A stretch of 64,000 bases of DNA from Jannaschia pohangensis (GTDB taxonomy: Bacteria; Pseudomonadota; Alphaproteobacteria; Rhodobacterales; Rhodobacteraceae): assembly GCF_900113875.1 (NCBI RefSeq), contig NZ_FORA01000002.1, positions 620,001 through 684,000 on the forward strand. Direction: 5' to 3'. The notes beneath the pieces were generated by a model. It was not told the origin of the DNA and did no database searches. It worked only from the letters and a program-made list of their open reading frames with translations. The translations under genes and the position numbers were made by a program. Positions 52,281 to 60,828 of this stretch are shown piece by piece. Positions within the stretch are counted from its first letter, which is position 1, and the number at the start of each line of letters is the position of its first letter.

Positions 52281-53328
52281 GCAGACATTGCGACGCGCAT
52301 CTAGCCGCCGCGCGTTCGGCGGTCTGGTCCTTGGCCTGATGGTCGGCGCCGGGACGATGGCGTCGGCACAGGGTGATCCGCGACAGGGCGTCGTTCAGGC
52401 CGTCCAGGACTGTGCCGCATTCGTGGCGGCGAAATCGACCGAGATCTTCCCCGAGCCCGGGTTCGAGATGGCAGGCGATATCCTGTTCGAGACGACGCAG
52501 GACAGGCCGGCCTCGGGCCTTGCGCTGAAATTCACGCATTTCATTCCGGCCACGCCCGAAGGTTCCGGTTCGGCAGCGCCGCCGCATCTGTGGCAATGCA
52601 ATGTCACCGGCAGCCGCCTTTCCAGACCGATCTGGTTGGCGGCGGATATACGCGGGCTGTTCTCGGACGCGACTGCAATTCTCCCGACGCTGGAGGTCCG
52701 GAAGGCGGAAGACGAAAACTGGCAGTATGAGGATTGCGCCGACCCCGCCGCCCCGGTGGATTACGCGTTCGGGCTGTCCAAGGTGGGCCACCTGTACGTG
52801 CAGGTGACCGCGCCGACGCTTGACGCATTTTCCTGCCGCGACCTGATCGAGGTGGACCGGCTGTTCTATGCCTGTGTCTATGCCTTTGCCAAAGAGCCGT
52901 GGGAGAAGATCCGCGAGGCAAGCGGCGAGGCGTCGGTCCCCGGGCAGTTCACCCTGCATCACGATGAAACGCTTGACGATCTGGTGGGTTTCGCGCCCGG
53001 CACGGACGGTACCCGGCGGGGCACGGTCGAGACGGAAGTCGGCCCCGTGGAGGTCGCGCTGACCGGGGTGGCTCCGACCACCGAATGCCGCGTCGAGGGG
53101 ACGGCCAGCGAGGAGGTGCTGAACGACTGGCTCGTCTCTGCGTCGATCTTCTATGACGGCGGTTTCTTCCGCTTCGATGGCGGCCGGGGGGTCTATACCT
53201 GCGCCCCGAGTTTCCCGAGCGTCGCGATGTTCCTCGAGGAGAGGCCGCTGGACGGCGGGGCCGTGGCCTTCGCGCTGACCATGGACACCGGGGATTATCC
53301 CACGCTGCGCGAGATGTGTGCGGGATGA
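52270..53328 (+). CDS. Exported protein D, two tandem domains, twin-arginine-type signal
   Basis: A 352-residue protein, TTG start overlapping the stop of protein C by 11 bases. The N-terminus has a twin-arginine-like signal (SSRRAFGGLVLGLMVGAG). The first domain has a Cys in VQAVQDCAAF and a WQCNV motif like the other exported proteins. A second half has ECRVEGTAS and YTCAPSF, ending with AFALTMDTGDY. It looks like a fusion or duplication of the basic domain. The stop overlaps protein E (ATGA). Function unknown. Confidence 0.62.
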   Translation: MRVEQTLRRASSRRAFGGLVLGLMVGAGTMASAQGDPRQGVVQAVQDCAAFVAAKSTEIFPEPGFEMAGDILFETTQDRPASGLALKFTHFIPATPEGSGSAAPPHLWQCNVTGSRLSRPIWLAADIRGLFSDATAILPTLEVRKAEDENWQYEDCADPAAPVDYAFGLSKVGHLYVQVTAPTLDAFSCRDLIEVDRLFYACVYAFAKEPWEKIREASGEASVPGQFTLHHDETLDDLVGFAPGTDGTRRGTVETEVGPVEVALTGVAPTTECRVEGTASEEVLNDWLVSASIFYDGGFFRFDGGRGVYTCAPSFPSVAMFLEERPLDGGAVAFALTMDTGDYPTLREMCAG

Positions 53329-53912
53329 GGATTATGTGCCCCACCCTGCCCCTATGGGCCGCTGCGGTTGCTGTCGGCCTTGTGTCGACTGCGTCGATGG
53401 CCACGGGCGAGCCGACGCGAGCGGAGGTGATCGCGGACATGTCCCGTGGCGTGGACATGTGCCTGGACGCCCTGCGGACGGGGGATACGCGGGTGATCGA
53501 GGCACTGCAGACCGTTTATGGCACGTCTGTGGCCGTCGGCACACCCACGAAAGCACTTCCGAAGTGGAGCGCGCGGCTCCGACTGGAAACGCTGGAAGAA
53601 GGCACGCCTGACGTCCGCGGATGCCATGTCGGCACGACGGACGAATGGCAGGAGAGCCTTGTTCGACCGGACATCATGACCTGGGCCGAAAGCAAGATGA
53701 CCGACGTCACGGCGGACACTGCTGTCACGCGTTTTCCCGTTCCCGTCCGACTCGGCGGTCCGGCACGTGTCTGGTGCGAGCAAAGTGTCGGCCTTTTCGC
53801 GAGCATCGGCCACGGACTGACGGGTCAGGGAGTGGACATTGCCATATCAAGGATCGACCCCGAAACGCCCCCTTCGCCGAACACGCCCCCCAACCCCTGC
53901 AACCCGGAGTAG
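53325..53912 (+). CDS. Exported two-cysteine protein E in the liv cluster
   Basis: A 195-residue protein with a signal peptide (MRIMCPTLPLWAAAVAVGLV, ending near MATGEP). The mature part has a helix with Cys (SRGVDMCLDAL), a second Cys in RGCHVGTTD and a third in RVWCEQSV. It ends in a Pro/Asn-rich tail (PPSPNTPPNPCNPE). The ATG overlaps the stop of protein D. livH starts three bases after its stop. Function unknown. Confidence 0.62.
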   Translation: MRIMCPTLPLWAAAVAVGLVSTASMATGEPTRAEVIADMSRGVDMCLDALRTGDTRVIEALQTVYGTSVAVGTPTKALPKWSARLRLETLEEGTPDVRGCHVGTTDEWQESLVRPDIMTWAESKMTDVTADTAVTRFPVPVRLGGPARVWCEQSVGLFASIGHGLTGQGVDIAISRIDPETPPSPNTPPNPCNPE

Positions 53913-53915
53913 ACC

Positions 53916-54905
53916 ATGCCAGATCAAGTGCTGTTCGGATTAGAAGTGGCCCTGAACGGGTTGATGGCGGGAGTGATGTATTCGCTGGTCGCCCTCGGGT
54001 TCGTGCTGATCTTCAAGGCGTCGGGCATCTTCAACTATGCCCAGGGGGTCATGGCGCTCTTCGCGGCGATGACATTGGTGGGGATCCAGAACGGCCAGGT
54101 GCCGTTCAGCCACCTGATCAACGCGACCTTCGGGACCGATATCCATTATTTCGGATGGCAGGCGCCGGCCCTTCTGGCGATCCTGCTGACGGTGGTGGTG
54201 ATGGCGGTGTTCGCCTGGCTGGTGAACCGGCTGGTGTTCCGCCACCTCGTCAATCAGGAGCCGATCATCCTGTTCATGGCGACCATCGGTCTGGCGTATT
54301 TCCTGGAGGGGGTCGCGGACCTGATGTGGGGGTCCGAGATCAAGAAGCTGGACGTCGGCCTGCCGCAAGGCATCAACGAATGGATCGACGGGGCGACGTT
54401 CGAGATCTTCGGCTATGGCTTCTTCATCGACAATCTGGACCTTGTGGCGACGGTGATCGCGGCCCTGCTGGTCGGCGGGCTGGTGGTGTTTTCGCAATAC
54501 ACCAAGCAGGGCCGGGCCTTGCGCGCGGTGGCCGACGACCATCAGGCGGCCTTGTCGGTGGGCATCTCGCTCAACTTCATCTGGGTGCTGGTCTGGTCCA
54601 TCGCGGGGTTCGTCGCCCTGGTCGCGGGGATCATGTGGGGCGCCAAGTCGGGGGTGCAGTTCTCGCTGTCGCTGATCGCGCTGAAGGCCCTGCCGGTGCT
54701 GATGCTGGGCGGGTTCACGTCGATCCCGGGGGCCATTGTCGGCGGGTTGATCATCGGGGTGGGCGAGAAGCTGTTCGAGTTCCTGATCGGCGCGCCCTAC
54801 CTTGGGGGGGCCACCGAGAACTGGTTCGCCTATGTGCTGGCGCTCGCCTTCCTTGTGGTGCGTCCGCAGGGTTTGTTCGGGGAGAAGATCATTGAGCGGG
54901 TTTGA
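53916..54905 (+). CDS. livH: Branched-chain amino-acid-type ABC importer permease LivH
   Basis: A 329-residue inner-membrane permease with about eight segments. The LivH pattern starts GLEVALNGLMAGVMYSLVALGFVLIFKASGIFNYAQG and continues with ADDHQAALSVGISLNFIW and the GGFTSIPGAIVGGLIIGVGE loop. It forms the channel with LivM. The next small gene may begin at the TTG overlapping its stop (TTGA) or at an ATG at 54998. Confidence 0.92.
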   Translation: MPDQVLFGLEVALNGLMAGVMYSLVALGFVLIFKASGIFNYAQGVMALFAAMTLVGIQNGQVPFSHLINATFGTDIHYFGWQAPALLAILLTVVVMAVFAWLVNRLVFRHLVNQEPIILFMATIGLAYFLEGVADLMWGSEIKKLDVGLPQGINEWIDGATFEIFGYGFFIDNLDLVATVIAALLVGGLVVFSQYTKQGRALRAVADDHQAALSVGISLNFIWVLVWSIAGFVALVAGIMWGAKSGVQFSLSLIALKALPVLMLGGFTSIPGAIVGGLIIGVGEKLFEFLIGAPYLGGATENWFAYVLALAFLVVRPQGLFGEKIIERV

Positions 54906-54997
54906 GATGGCGCCCCGGAATTGTCCCCGGTCTGTCCCGCTTTGGGCCGATTGCGCGGACAGTCTTCAGGTTCGAACGGATCTGGAGACGCGTGCGG

Positions 54998-55306
54998 ATG
55001 GGCAAGGTATTTGGATACTTCTTCATGGTGTGCGCCGGGCTATGCCTTCTGGCTCTGGTATCCGATCTGATCTGGATGCGGCGGACTGGCTTCATGTTTG
55101 TTCCATTCGGGCAAGAACTGACCTTGTGGTTCATTGGGGGGTATGTCGGCGCGTTCGTCTCACTGATGTTCAGCGCGTGGATCGCTTTCGTCCTGCAAGA
55201 GATACGCGAGGGTCAGCAGGACATTCTCGACCGGCTGGCGGGACGGGGTACCGGGCCGTTGACGCTCAAATCCGAACCCCGGTTGCAGCGCTCGCGCGCG
55301 GCCTGA
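54998..55306 (+). CDS. Small membrane protein between livH and livM
   Basis: A 102-residue protein. MGKVFGYFFMVCAGLCLLAL begins a first membrane segment; LTLWFIGGYVGAFVSLMFSAWIAFVL gives a second. A charged helix follows (QEIREGQQDILDRLAGR). The ATG at 54998 has GGAG about ten bases upstream. A TTG at 54902 overlapping the livH stop would add a basic leader. The family is not recognised. Confidence 0.58.
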   Translation: MGKVFGYFFMVCAGLCLLALVSDLIWMRRTGFMFVPFGQELTLWFIGGYVGAFVSLMFSAWIAFVLQEIREGQQDILDRLAGRGTGPLTLKSEPRLQRSRAA

Positions 55307-55332
55307 GGCTAGCCCGACCGCCTGCGGCGTGC

Positions 55333-55350
55333 CACGGGAGGAATCCCGTG
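55333..55350. repeat. Perfect hairpin between two small genes of the liv cluster
   Basis: CACGGGA and TCCCGTG pair perfectly around a GGAA tetraloop. No T-run follows. It lies 26 bases after one small membrane-protein gene and 53 bases before the next, so it may stabilise or partly terminate the transcript. Confidence 0.5.
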
Positions 55351-55403
55351 AGCTGCCCGTCAGACCTCTTCGATCAGGGTGCGGGACGCAGGGGGCCGAT
55401 GAC

Positions 55404-55664
55404 ATGACATCCAGATTGCTCCCGATCCTTCGGCCTTTGCCCGCTATTCTCTTTGCCTACGGCATCGTCATGACCTTCATGGGAGTCCTGGAGGCCAAAG
55501 CGGTCGCAACACCGACCAGTGTCTATGGCACATCCCTCAGTGTGGAGCGGGTGTTGTACCTGACGGCGCTTTCGCGGTCCCTGGATCCGATCATGCACGT
55601 CACGGCGTTGGCGGCCATCGTGATGGCGGTCCTGCGATACCTTGATGCCGGGAAGGACGCATGA
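55404..55664 (+). CDS. Small membrane protein upstream of livM
   Basis: An 86-residue protein. MTSRLLPILRPLPAILFAYG begins a first hydrophobic segment, and SLDPIMHVTALAAIVMAVLRYL gives a second near the C-terminus. A short open frame starts within its stop (ATGA), then livM follows. No family is recognised. Confidence 0.55.
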   Translation: MTSRLLPILRPLPAILFAYGIVMTFMGVLEAKAVATPTSVYGTSLSVERVLYLTALSRSLDPIMHVTALAAIVMAVLRYLDAGKDA

Positions 55665-55783
55665 TGGCCTTTTCCGGTTCTGGACAGCTCAGCGAAAAAA
55701 AGCGACTGCAAGATCTGGTGGTGCGGGCATTGCCCTGCCTGCCCGGACGTCGACAGGAGGGATGCGATAATGCTCTATCGTGA
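55661..55783 (+). CDS. Possible 40-residue protein overlapping livM
   Basis: A short frame beginning MMAFSGSGQLSEKKRLQDLV that starts at the ATGA overlapping the previous stop and ends 14 bases inside livM. The AGGAGG at 55756-55761 within it serves livM. It may only couple translation across the gap, or be chance. Confidence 0.25.
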   Translation: MMAFSGSGQLSEKKRLQDLVVRALPCLPGRRQEGCDNALS

Positions 55784-56846
55784 AGCCGGAGACTTCAAGA
55801 CTTCTTATGCCGAGGACAACCAGACCTTTCCGATCAAGTTCGACCGGGTGGGGTATTACGTCGTGCTGGCGGTGGCGGTGCTGGTGGTTCCGTTCTTCAT
55901 CAACGACTACTGGGCCAGCGCCTTCCTGATCCCCTTCCTGATCTATGCCATCGCGGCCATCGGGTTGAACATCCTGACGGGATATTGCGGGCAGGTGAGC
56001 CTGGGGACGGGCGGGTTCATGGCCGTGGGGGCCTATGCCTCCTACAAGCTGATGACGGCGTTTCCCTGGATGGACATGGTGACGGTCACCCTGTTGTCGG
56101 GCCTTGTCACGGCGGCGGTGGGTGTCGTGTTCGGCCTGCCCAGTTTGCGGATCAAGGGGTTCTATCTGGCGGTGGCGACACTGGCGGCGCAGTTCTTCCT
56201 TGTCTGGCTCTTCAACAAGGTGGGGTGGTTCTACAACTACTCGGCCTCGGGGCAGATCAACGCGCCCGAGCGGGAGTTCTTCGGCCTGATCCTGACCGGC
56301 CCGAACGCGGCGGCGGCGACGCAGTACCTGTTCTGCCTGGCCTTCGTACTGGTGCTGGCCTGGGTCGCGCGGAACCTGACCCGGGGCACGGTGGGGCGCA
56401 AGTGGATGGCGATCCGCGACATGGACATCGCCGCCGAGATCATCGGGGTGAATCCCTTGCGCGCGAAGCTGTCGGCCTTTGCGGTGTCGTCGTTCTTCGT
56501 GGGCATATCGGGCGCGCTGTTCTTCACGATCTACCTGGGCGCGGTCGAAGTGGGCGAGGCCTTCGGCATCCAGAAGTCGTTCCTCGTGCTGTTCATGATC
56601 ATCATCGGGGGCCTCGGCTCTATCTTCGGGTCCTTCGCGGGGGCGGCGTTCCTGGTGCTGTTGCCGGTGGTGCTCAAGCTGGTGGGCGTGGATCTGCTGG
56701 GCTGGCCCACGGACATCGTGGCGCATCTTCAACTGGTCATCGTGGGCGGGCTGATCGTGTTCTTCCTGATCGTGGAGCCGCACGGGCTGGCGCAGCTGTG
56801 GCGGGTGACCAAGGAGAAACTGAGATTGTGGCCCTTCCCGCACTGA
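55770..56846 (+). CDS. livM: Branched-chain amino-acid-type ABC importer permease LivM
   Basis: A 358-residue permease with a polar N-terminus (YREAGDFKTSYAEDNQTFP) typical of this subgroup, then about eight to ten membrane segments. Signatures are AAIGLNILTGYCGQVSLGTGGFMAVGAY, DMDIAAEIIGVNPLRAKL and the GGLGSIFGSFAGAAFL loop. AGGAGG is eight bases before the ATG. It partners LivH. livK follows after 74 bases. Confidence 0.92.
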   Translation: MLYREAGDFKTSYAEDNQTFPIKFDRVGYYVVLAVAVLVVPFFINDYWASAFLIPFLIYAIAAIGLNILTGYCGQVSLGTGGFMAVGAYASYKLMTAFPWMDMVTVTLLSGLVTAAVGVVFGLPSLRIKGFYLAVATLAAQFFLVWLFNKVGWFYNYSASGQINAPEREFFGLILTGPNAAAATQYLFCLAFVLVLAWVARNLTRGTVGRKWMAIRDMDIAAEIIGVNPLRAKLSAFAVSSFFVGISGALFFTIYLGAVEVGEAFGIQKSFLVLFMIIIGGLGSIFGSFAGAAFLVLLPVVLKLVGVDLLGWPTDIVAHLQLVIVGGLIVFFLIVEPHGLAQLWRVTKEKLRLWPFPH

Positions 56847-56920
56847 GGCGGGGCGGACCATGGAAGGCGGCGGGGGCCAATCCCGTCACATGTATCGGAC
56901 ACCTTAGGGAGGAAAGACCG

Positions 56921-58198
56921 ATGAAACTTGGAACTTTGACAATCGCGGCGATCATGGCCGCAAGCCCGGTGATGGCGGACCTCGTGTTTCCGTCGCTGAG
57001 CTATCGCACCGGGCCCTATGCCGCGGGCGGCATCCCCTTTGCCGACGGCTATGCCGACTATTTCACCCTGCTCAACCAACGCGACGGCGGCATCGGCGGC
57101 GTCATGACCCGCGTTCTGGAGTGCGAAACCGGCTACAACACCGAAAAGGGTGTGGAATGCTATGAAAGCACCAAGGGCGAAGGTTCGCTGGTCTATCAGC
57201 CGCTGTCGACCGGCATCACCTATCAGCTGATCCCCAAGACCGCAGCCGATGGCATCCCCATGCACACCATGGGCTATGGTCGCACCTCTGCCGCCAATGG
57301 CGCGATCTTCAACAACATCTTCAACTATCCCGCGAACTACTGGGACGGGGCGTCGATCGCCGTGAACTACCTGCTGTCGGAAAATGGCGGCAGCCTCGAA
57401 GGCAAGAAGATCGCGCTGATCTATCACAACTCGGCCTATGGCAAGGAGCCGATCCGCACGCTGGAAGAGCTGTCGGCCATCCACGGGTTCGAGCTGACGC
57501 AGCTGGCCGTGGATCACCCGGGTCAGGAGCAGAAGTCCCAGTGGTTGCAGATCCGGCGCGAGCGTCCCGACTATGTCGTGATGTGGGGCTGGGGCGTGAT
57601 GAACCAGGTCGCCGTTCAGGAAGCCGCCAACATCCGTTTCCCGATGGAGAATTTCATCGGCAACTGGTGGGCCGGGTCCGAGAATGACGTGCTGCCCGTG
57701 GGCGAGGCCGCCAACGGCTACAAGGCGCTGGCCATGCACAACGTGGGCGACGACTTCCCGGTGTTCGCCGACATCCAGACCCATGTGGTCGATGCCGGGA
57801 TGGCTGCGGGCAACGGCGACCAGATCGGCACGGTGCTCTATAACCGTGGCCTCTATGCCGCGATGCTGGCCGCCGAAGCCGCCAAGAAGGCGCAGGAAAT
57901 CCACGGCGTCGCGGATATCACTCCGCAGATGATGCGCGACGGGATGGAAGCGCTGGTCGTGGACGAGGCCCTGATGGAAAGCCTCGGCATGCCCAACTTC
58001 GGCCCCGAGTTCACCGTGTCCTGCGAGAACCACGGCGGGTCGGGCCAGGGCAAGGTGCAGCAGTGGAACGCGTCCACCGGCGAATGGGAGATCCTCACCG
58101 ACTGGATTTCCAGCGACCGCGCGGTCATCGACCCGCTGATCGCGGAGGACTCGGCCGCCTATGCCGCCGAGAACAACGTCGAGCCGTCCTGCGGCTGA
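56921..58198 (+). CDS. livK: Branched-chain amino-acid-type periplasmic binding protein LivK
   Basis: A 425-residue periplasmic protein with signal peptide MKLGTLTIAAIMAASPVMA. It has the type I binding fold: SYRTGPYAAGGIPFADGYADY, KIALIYHNSAYGKEPIRTLEEL, and MENFIGNWWAGSENDVLPVG in the C-terminal lobe. Cys residues at VLECETGY/GVECYES and ENNVEPSCG could pair. It captures the imported acid or amino acid. GGGAGGAAAG precedes the ATG. A strong hairpin follows the gene, as expected for a highly expressed binding protein. Confidence 0.92.
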   Translation: MKLGTLTIAAIMAASPVMADLVFPSLSYRTGPYAAGGIPFADGYADYFTLLNQRDGGIGGVMTRVLECETGYNTEKGVECYESTKGEGSLVYQPLSTGITYQLIPKTAADGIPMHTMGYGRTSAANGAIFNNIFNYPANYWDGASIAVNYLLSENGGSLEGKKIALIYHNSAYGKEPIRTLEELSAIHGFELTQLAVDHPGQEQKSQWLQIRRERPDYVVMWGWGVMNQVAVQEAANIRFPMENFIGNWWAGSENDVLPVGEAANGYKALAMHNVGDDFPVFADIQTHVVDAGMAAGNGDQIGTVLYNRGLYAAMLAAEAAKKAQEIHGVADITPQMMRDGMEALVVDEALMESLGMPNFGPEFTVSCENHGGSGQGKVQQWNASTGEWEILTDWISSDRAVIDPLIAEDSAAYAAENNVEPSCG

Positions 58199-58210
58199 CG
58201 TGCGACAAAA

Positions 58211-58236
58211 GGCGCGCCCCGACCCCGGGGCGCGCC
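58211..58236 (+). terminator. Strong hairpin downstream of livK
   Basis: GGCGCGCCCC (58211-58220) and GGGGCGCGCC (58227-58236) form a perfect 10-bp stem with a GACCCC loop, 12 bases after the livK stop. There is no T-run, so it may act as an mRNA-stabilising or partial terminator element between livK and the downstream genes. Confidence 0.6.
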
Positions 58237-58261
58237 ACCCCGCGCCCCATTCGGAAAGATA

Positions 58262-59521
58262 ATGACGCTCGCATCCCTTCACTCGGCCTTGATGTCGCTG
58301 GTGCTTTGCACCGGGGTGTCGGCCTGTGCGGTGGCGCGACCGCCCGACAATTCCTGCCCCGCCCTGCCCATCGGCGGATTGCAGACCACCGCCGCCACGC
58401 AGTCGGCCCCGCCCGACGCGGTCGAGGCGATGATCGACGCCATCGCGCCCGCAGCGTCACCCCGCGCGCCCGCAGACCTCGAAGCGCAGACGGTGGAGAT
58501 GGCCGAGACGGCGATGATGGCGCAGGCACGCGGCCAGTCGCGGGCCCGGCCCATCACGGTGCGCATCATCACCCTGTCCGCAGGCGGGCAATGGGGCGCA
58601 TTCGGCGCGGGCCTGATGGCGGGCTGGTCGCAGAACCCGGCGACGCCGCGCCCGGTCTTCGATGTGGTCACCGGGGTCAGCGCCGGGGCGATCATCGCCG
58701 TGCCCCTGTTCGCCGGGCCGGAGTTCGACGGCGTCCTGCACTTCTATCGCGGGGTCGATGCCGACAGCGTGTCGACCCGCAGATCGTTGCCAGCCCTGCT
58801 GCGCGCGCCGTCGATCAACGATCCGGCCCCGCTGGAGGCGTTCTTCCGACGGTCGGTCACGCCCGACATGGTCCGCGCGATTGCGCGCCGCCACAGCGAA
58901 GGCGACCAGCTTCTGATTTCGGCCACCAACCTCGACACGACAGCCGGAGAGATTTTCGACCTGGGCGCCGTGGCCGAGATGGCCGATGCCGCGCAGGCCG
59001 CCGATTGCATCGTCGAGGCGATGCTTGCCTCGGCGGCGATCCCGGGCCTGTTGCCGCCGCGCGTCATCAACGGGACGCTCTATGCCGACGGGGGCCTGCG
59101 CGATCAGGTGTTCTTTCGCGCCATCGACACCGCCCGCACCCGGGTCGCGCGCGACCTGGGCCGACCCGTCCGGGTCGAGGCCTATCTGGTGGTCAACGGC
59201 GCGCTGACCCCGCCGACCCGCCCGGTCGAAGACCGTCTGCTGAGCTATTTCGGCCGGTCGGTCGAGGCGCTGGCCGACGAGGTTCAGCGCGACAGCATCA
59301 CCGACGCGGTGAATTTCGCCCAAGGGCGCGAGGGCTGGACAATCCGCGGGATGGTTCCGGTCGTCGACCTGTCGGGCTGCGGGTTCGACGACGCCCCCAC
59401 ATCGACCTTCGATCCCTGCCTGACGCGGACCGTCTTTGACGCCGGCGTCGCAGCGGGACGCGCCACCCCCATCGACTGGATGACGGCCGCCGAATTGCGC
59501 GCCATCGCCGACGAATTGTAA
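58262..59521 (+). CDS. Patatin-like phospholipase, putative lipoprotein
   Basis: A 419-residue protein. Its signal peptide ends in GVSAC, a possible lipobox. The patatin features are the oxyanion loop LSAGGQWGAFGAGL, the nucleophile elbow GVSAG (Ser near residue 141), and the catalytic Asp in YADGGLRDQ. It probably cleaves acyl esters of lipids in the periplasm or outer membrane. It sits between livK and livF, which normally are adjacent in such clusters; no transport link is known. livF starts nine bases after its stop. Confidence 0.85.
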   Translation: MTLASLHSALMSLVLCTGVSACAVARPPDNSCPALPIGGLQTTAATQSAPPDAVEAMIDAIAPAASPRAPADLEAQTVEMAETAMMAQARGQSRARPITVRIITLSAGGQWGAFGAGLMAGWSQNPATPRPVFDVVTGVSAGAIIAVPLFAGPEFDGVLHFYRGVDADSVSTRRSLPALLRAPSINDPAPLEAFFRRSVTPDMVRAIARRHSEGDQLLISATNLDTTAGEIFDLGAVAEMADAAQAADCIVEAMLASAAIPGLLPPRVINGTLYADGGLRDQVFFRAIDTARTRVARDLGRPVRVEAYLVVNGALTPPTRPVEDRLLSYFGRSVEALADEVQRDSITDAVNFAQGREGWTIRGMVPVVDLSGCGFDDAPTSTFDPCLTRTVFDAGVAAGRATPIDWMTAAELRAIADEL

Positions 59522-59530
59522 GGACACCCC

Positions 59531-60370
59531 ATGCTCGACACCCAGAAGACGCCAGAGACCGTCACGCAGGATGCGCTGCTGGAGGTCAACAACATCGAAG
59601 TGATCTACAACCACGTCATCCTGGTCCTGAAGGGTGTCAGCCTGACCGTGCCCAAGGGCGGGATCACCGCCCTTCTGGGTGGTAACGGGGCGGGCAAGAC
59701 GACGACGCTGAAGGCGATTTCCAACCTGCTGAAGTCGGAACGGGGCGACGTCACCAAGGGGTCGATCACCTATCGCGGCGACCGCATTCAGGACCTGTCT
59801 CCCGCAGACCTCGTGTCGCGCGGCGTCATCCAGGTGATGGAGGGGCGCCATTGCTTCGAGCATCTGACCATCGAGGAGAACCTGCTGACCGGGGCCTATA
59901 CCCGCCGCGATGGCAGCAAGGCCACGGCGGACGACCTCGAGATGGTCTACGAGTATTTCCCGCGCCTGCGCGAACGGCGGAAGTCGCAGGCCGGTTATAC
60001 CTCGGGCGGGGAGCAGCAGATGTGCGCCATCGGGCGCGCGATGATGGCGCGGCCCGAGATGATCCTGCTCGATGAGCCGTCGATGGGCCTGGCCCCGCAG
60101 CTGGTCGAGCAGATCTTCGGCATCGTCAAACGCCTGAACGAGGAGCAGGGCGTGACCTTCCTTCTGGCCGAGCAGAACACCAATGTGGCGCTGCGGTTCG
60201 CCCATTACGGCTACATCCTGGAGAGCGGGCGCGTGGTGATGGACGGCCCGGCGGCGGACCTGCGCGAGAACCCGGACGTCAAGGAATTCTACCTCGGCGT
60301 CAGCGACGAGGGCCGCAAATCGTTCCGCGATGTGCGGTCCTATCGGCGGCGCAAGCGGTGGCTGTCGTGA
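59531..60370 (+). CDS. livF: Branched-chain amino-acid-type ABC importer ATPase LivF
   Basis: A 279-residue ATPase. Walker A is LLGGNGAGKTTTLKA, signature TSGGEQQMCAIGRAMM, Walker B MILLDEPSMGLAP, and switch region LLAEQNTNVAL. The N-terminus (LEVNNIEVIYNHVILVLKGVSL) is the standard LivF start. It pairs with LivG. The VOC gene begins within its stop (GTGA). Confidence 0.93.
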   Translation: MLDTQKTPETVTQDALLEVNNIEVIYNHVILVLKGVSLTVPKGGITALLGGNGAGKTTTLKAISNLLKSERGDVTKGSITYRGDRIQDLSPADLVSRGVIQVMEGRHCFEHLTIEENLLTGAYTRRDGSKATADDLEMVYEYFPRLRERRKSQAGYTSGGEQQMCAIGRAMMARPEMILLDEPSMGLAPQLVEQIFGIVKRLNEEQGVTFLLAEQNTNVALRFAHYGYILESGRVVMDGPAADLRENPDVKEFYLGVSDEGRKSFRDVRSYRRRKRWLS

Positions 60371-60828
60371 GCGGCGTCGCCACCTGTCTGTGGTTCGCCG
60401 ACAATAACGGTCACGAGGCGGCGGCCTTCTGGTGCGACCTGCTGCCGGACAGCCGGATCACGATGGTGATGCCGGGCCCCGATAGCGCGCCCATCGCGGT
60501 GGCCTTCGAATTGATGGGCACGCGGTATCAGGCGCTGAACGGGGGGCCCCGCAACCGTCTGGGCGAAGAAACCTCCATCGTTATCGAAACCGACACCCAG
60601 GCCGAGACCGACCGCCTCTGGTCGGCGCTGTCGGAGGGGGGTGAGCCGCTTCAATGCGGATGGCTGCGCGACCGCTTCGGTGTGCATTGGCAGATCGCGC
60701 CGAAAGGTCTGTGGGAGATGAACAGCGATCCCGACAGGGCCGCAGCGAAACGGTCGTTCGACGCGATGCTGACGATGGACAAGATCGACATCGCAGCGAT
60801 CCGTGCCGCCTTCGAGGGGCGGGCATGA
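60367..60828 (+). CDS. VOC/PhnB-like protein (3-demethylubiquinone 3-methyltransferase-type fold)
   Basis: A 153-residue protein. It begins GVATCLWFADNNGHEAAAFW and has FELMGTRYQALNGG, TDTQAETDRLWSALSEGG and RFGVHWQIAP, the glyoxalase-like (VOC/PhnB) repeat pattern. Members bind small molecules or metals; the reaction is unknown. GTG at 60367 overlaps the livF stop (GTGA), and the end overlaps the RNA ligase gene (ATGA). Confidence 0.8.
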   Translation: MSGVATCLWFADNNGHEAAAFWCDLLPDSRITMVMPGPDSAPIAVAFELMGTRYQALNGGPRNRLGEETSIVIETDTQAETDRLWSALSEGGEPLQCGWLRDRFGVHWQIAPKGLWEMNSDPDRAAAKRSFDAMLTMDKIDIAAIRAAFEGRA

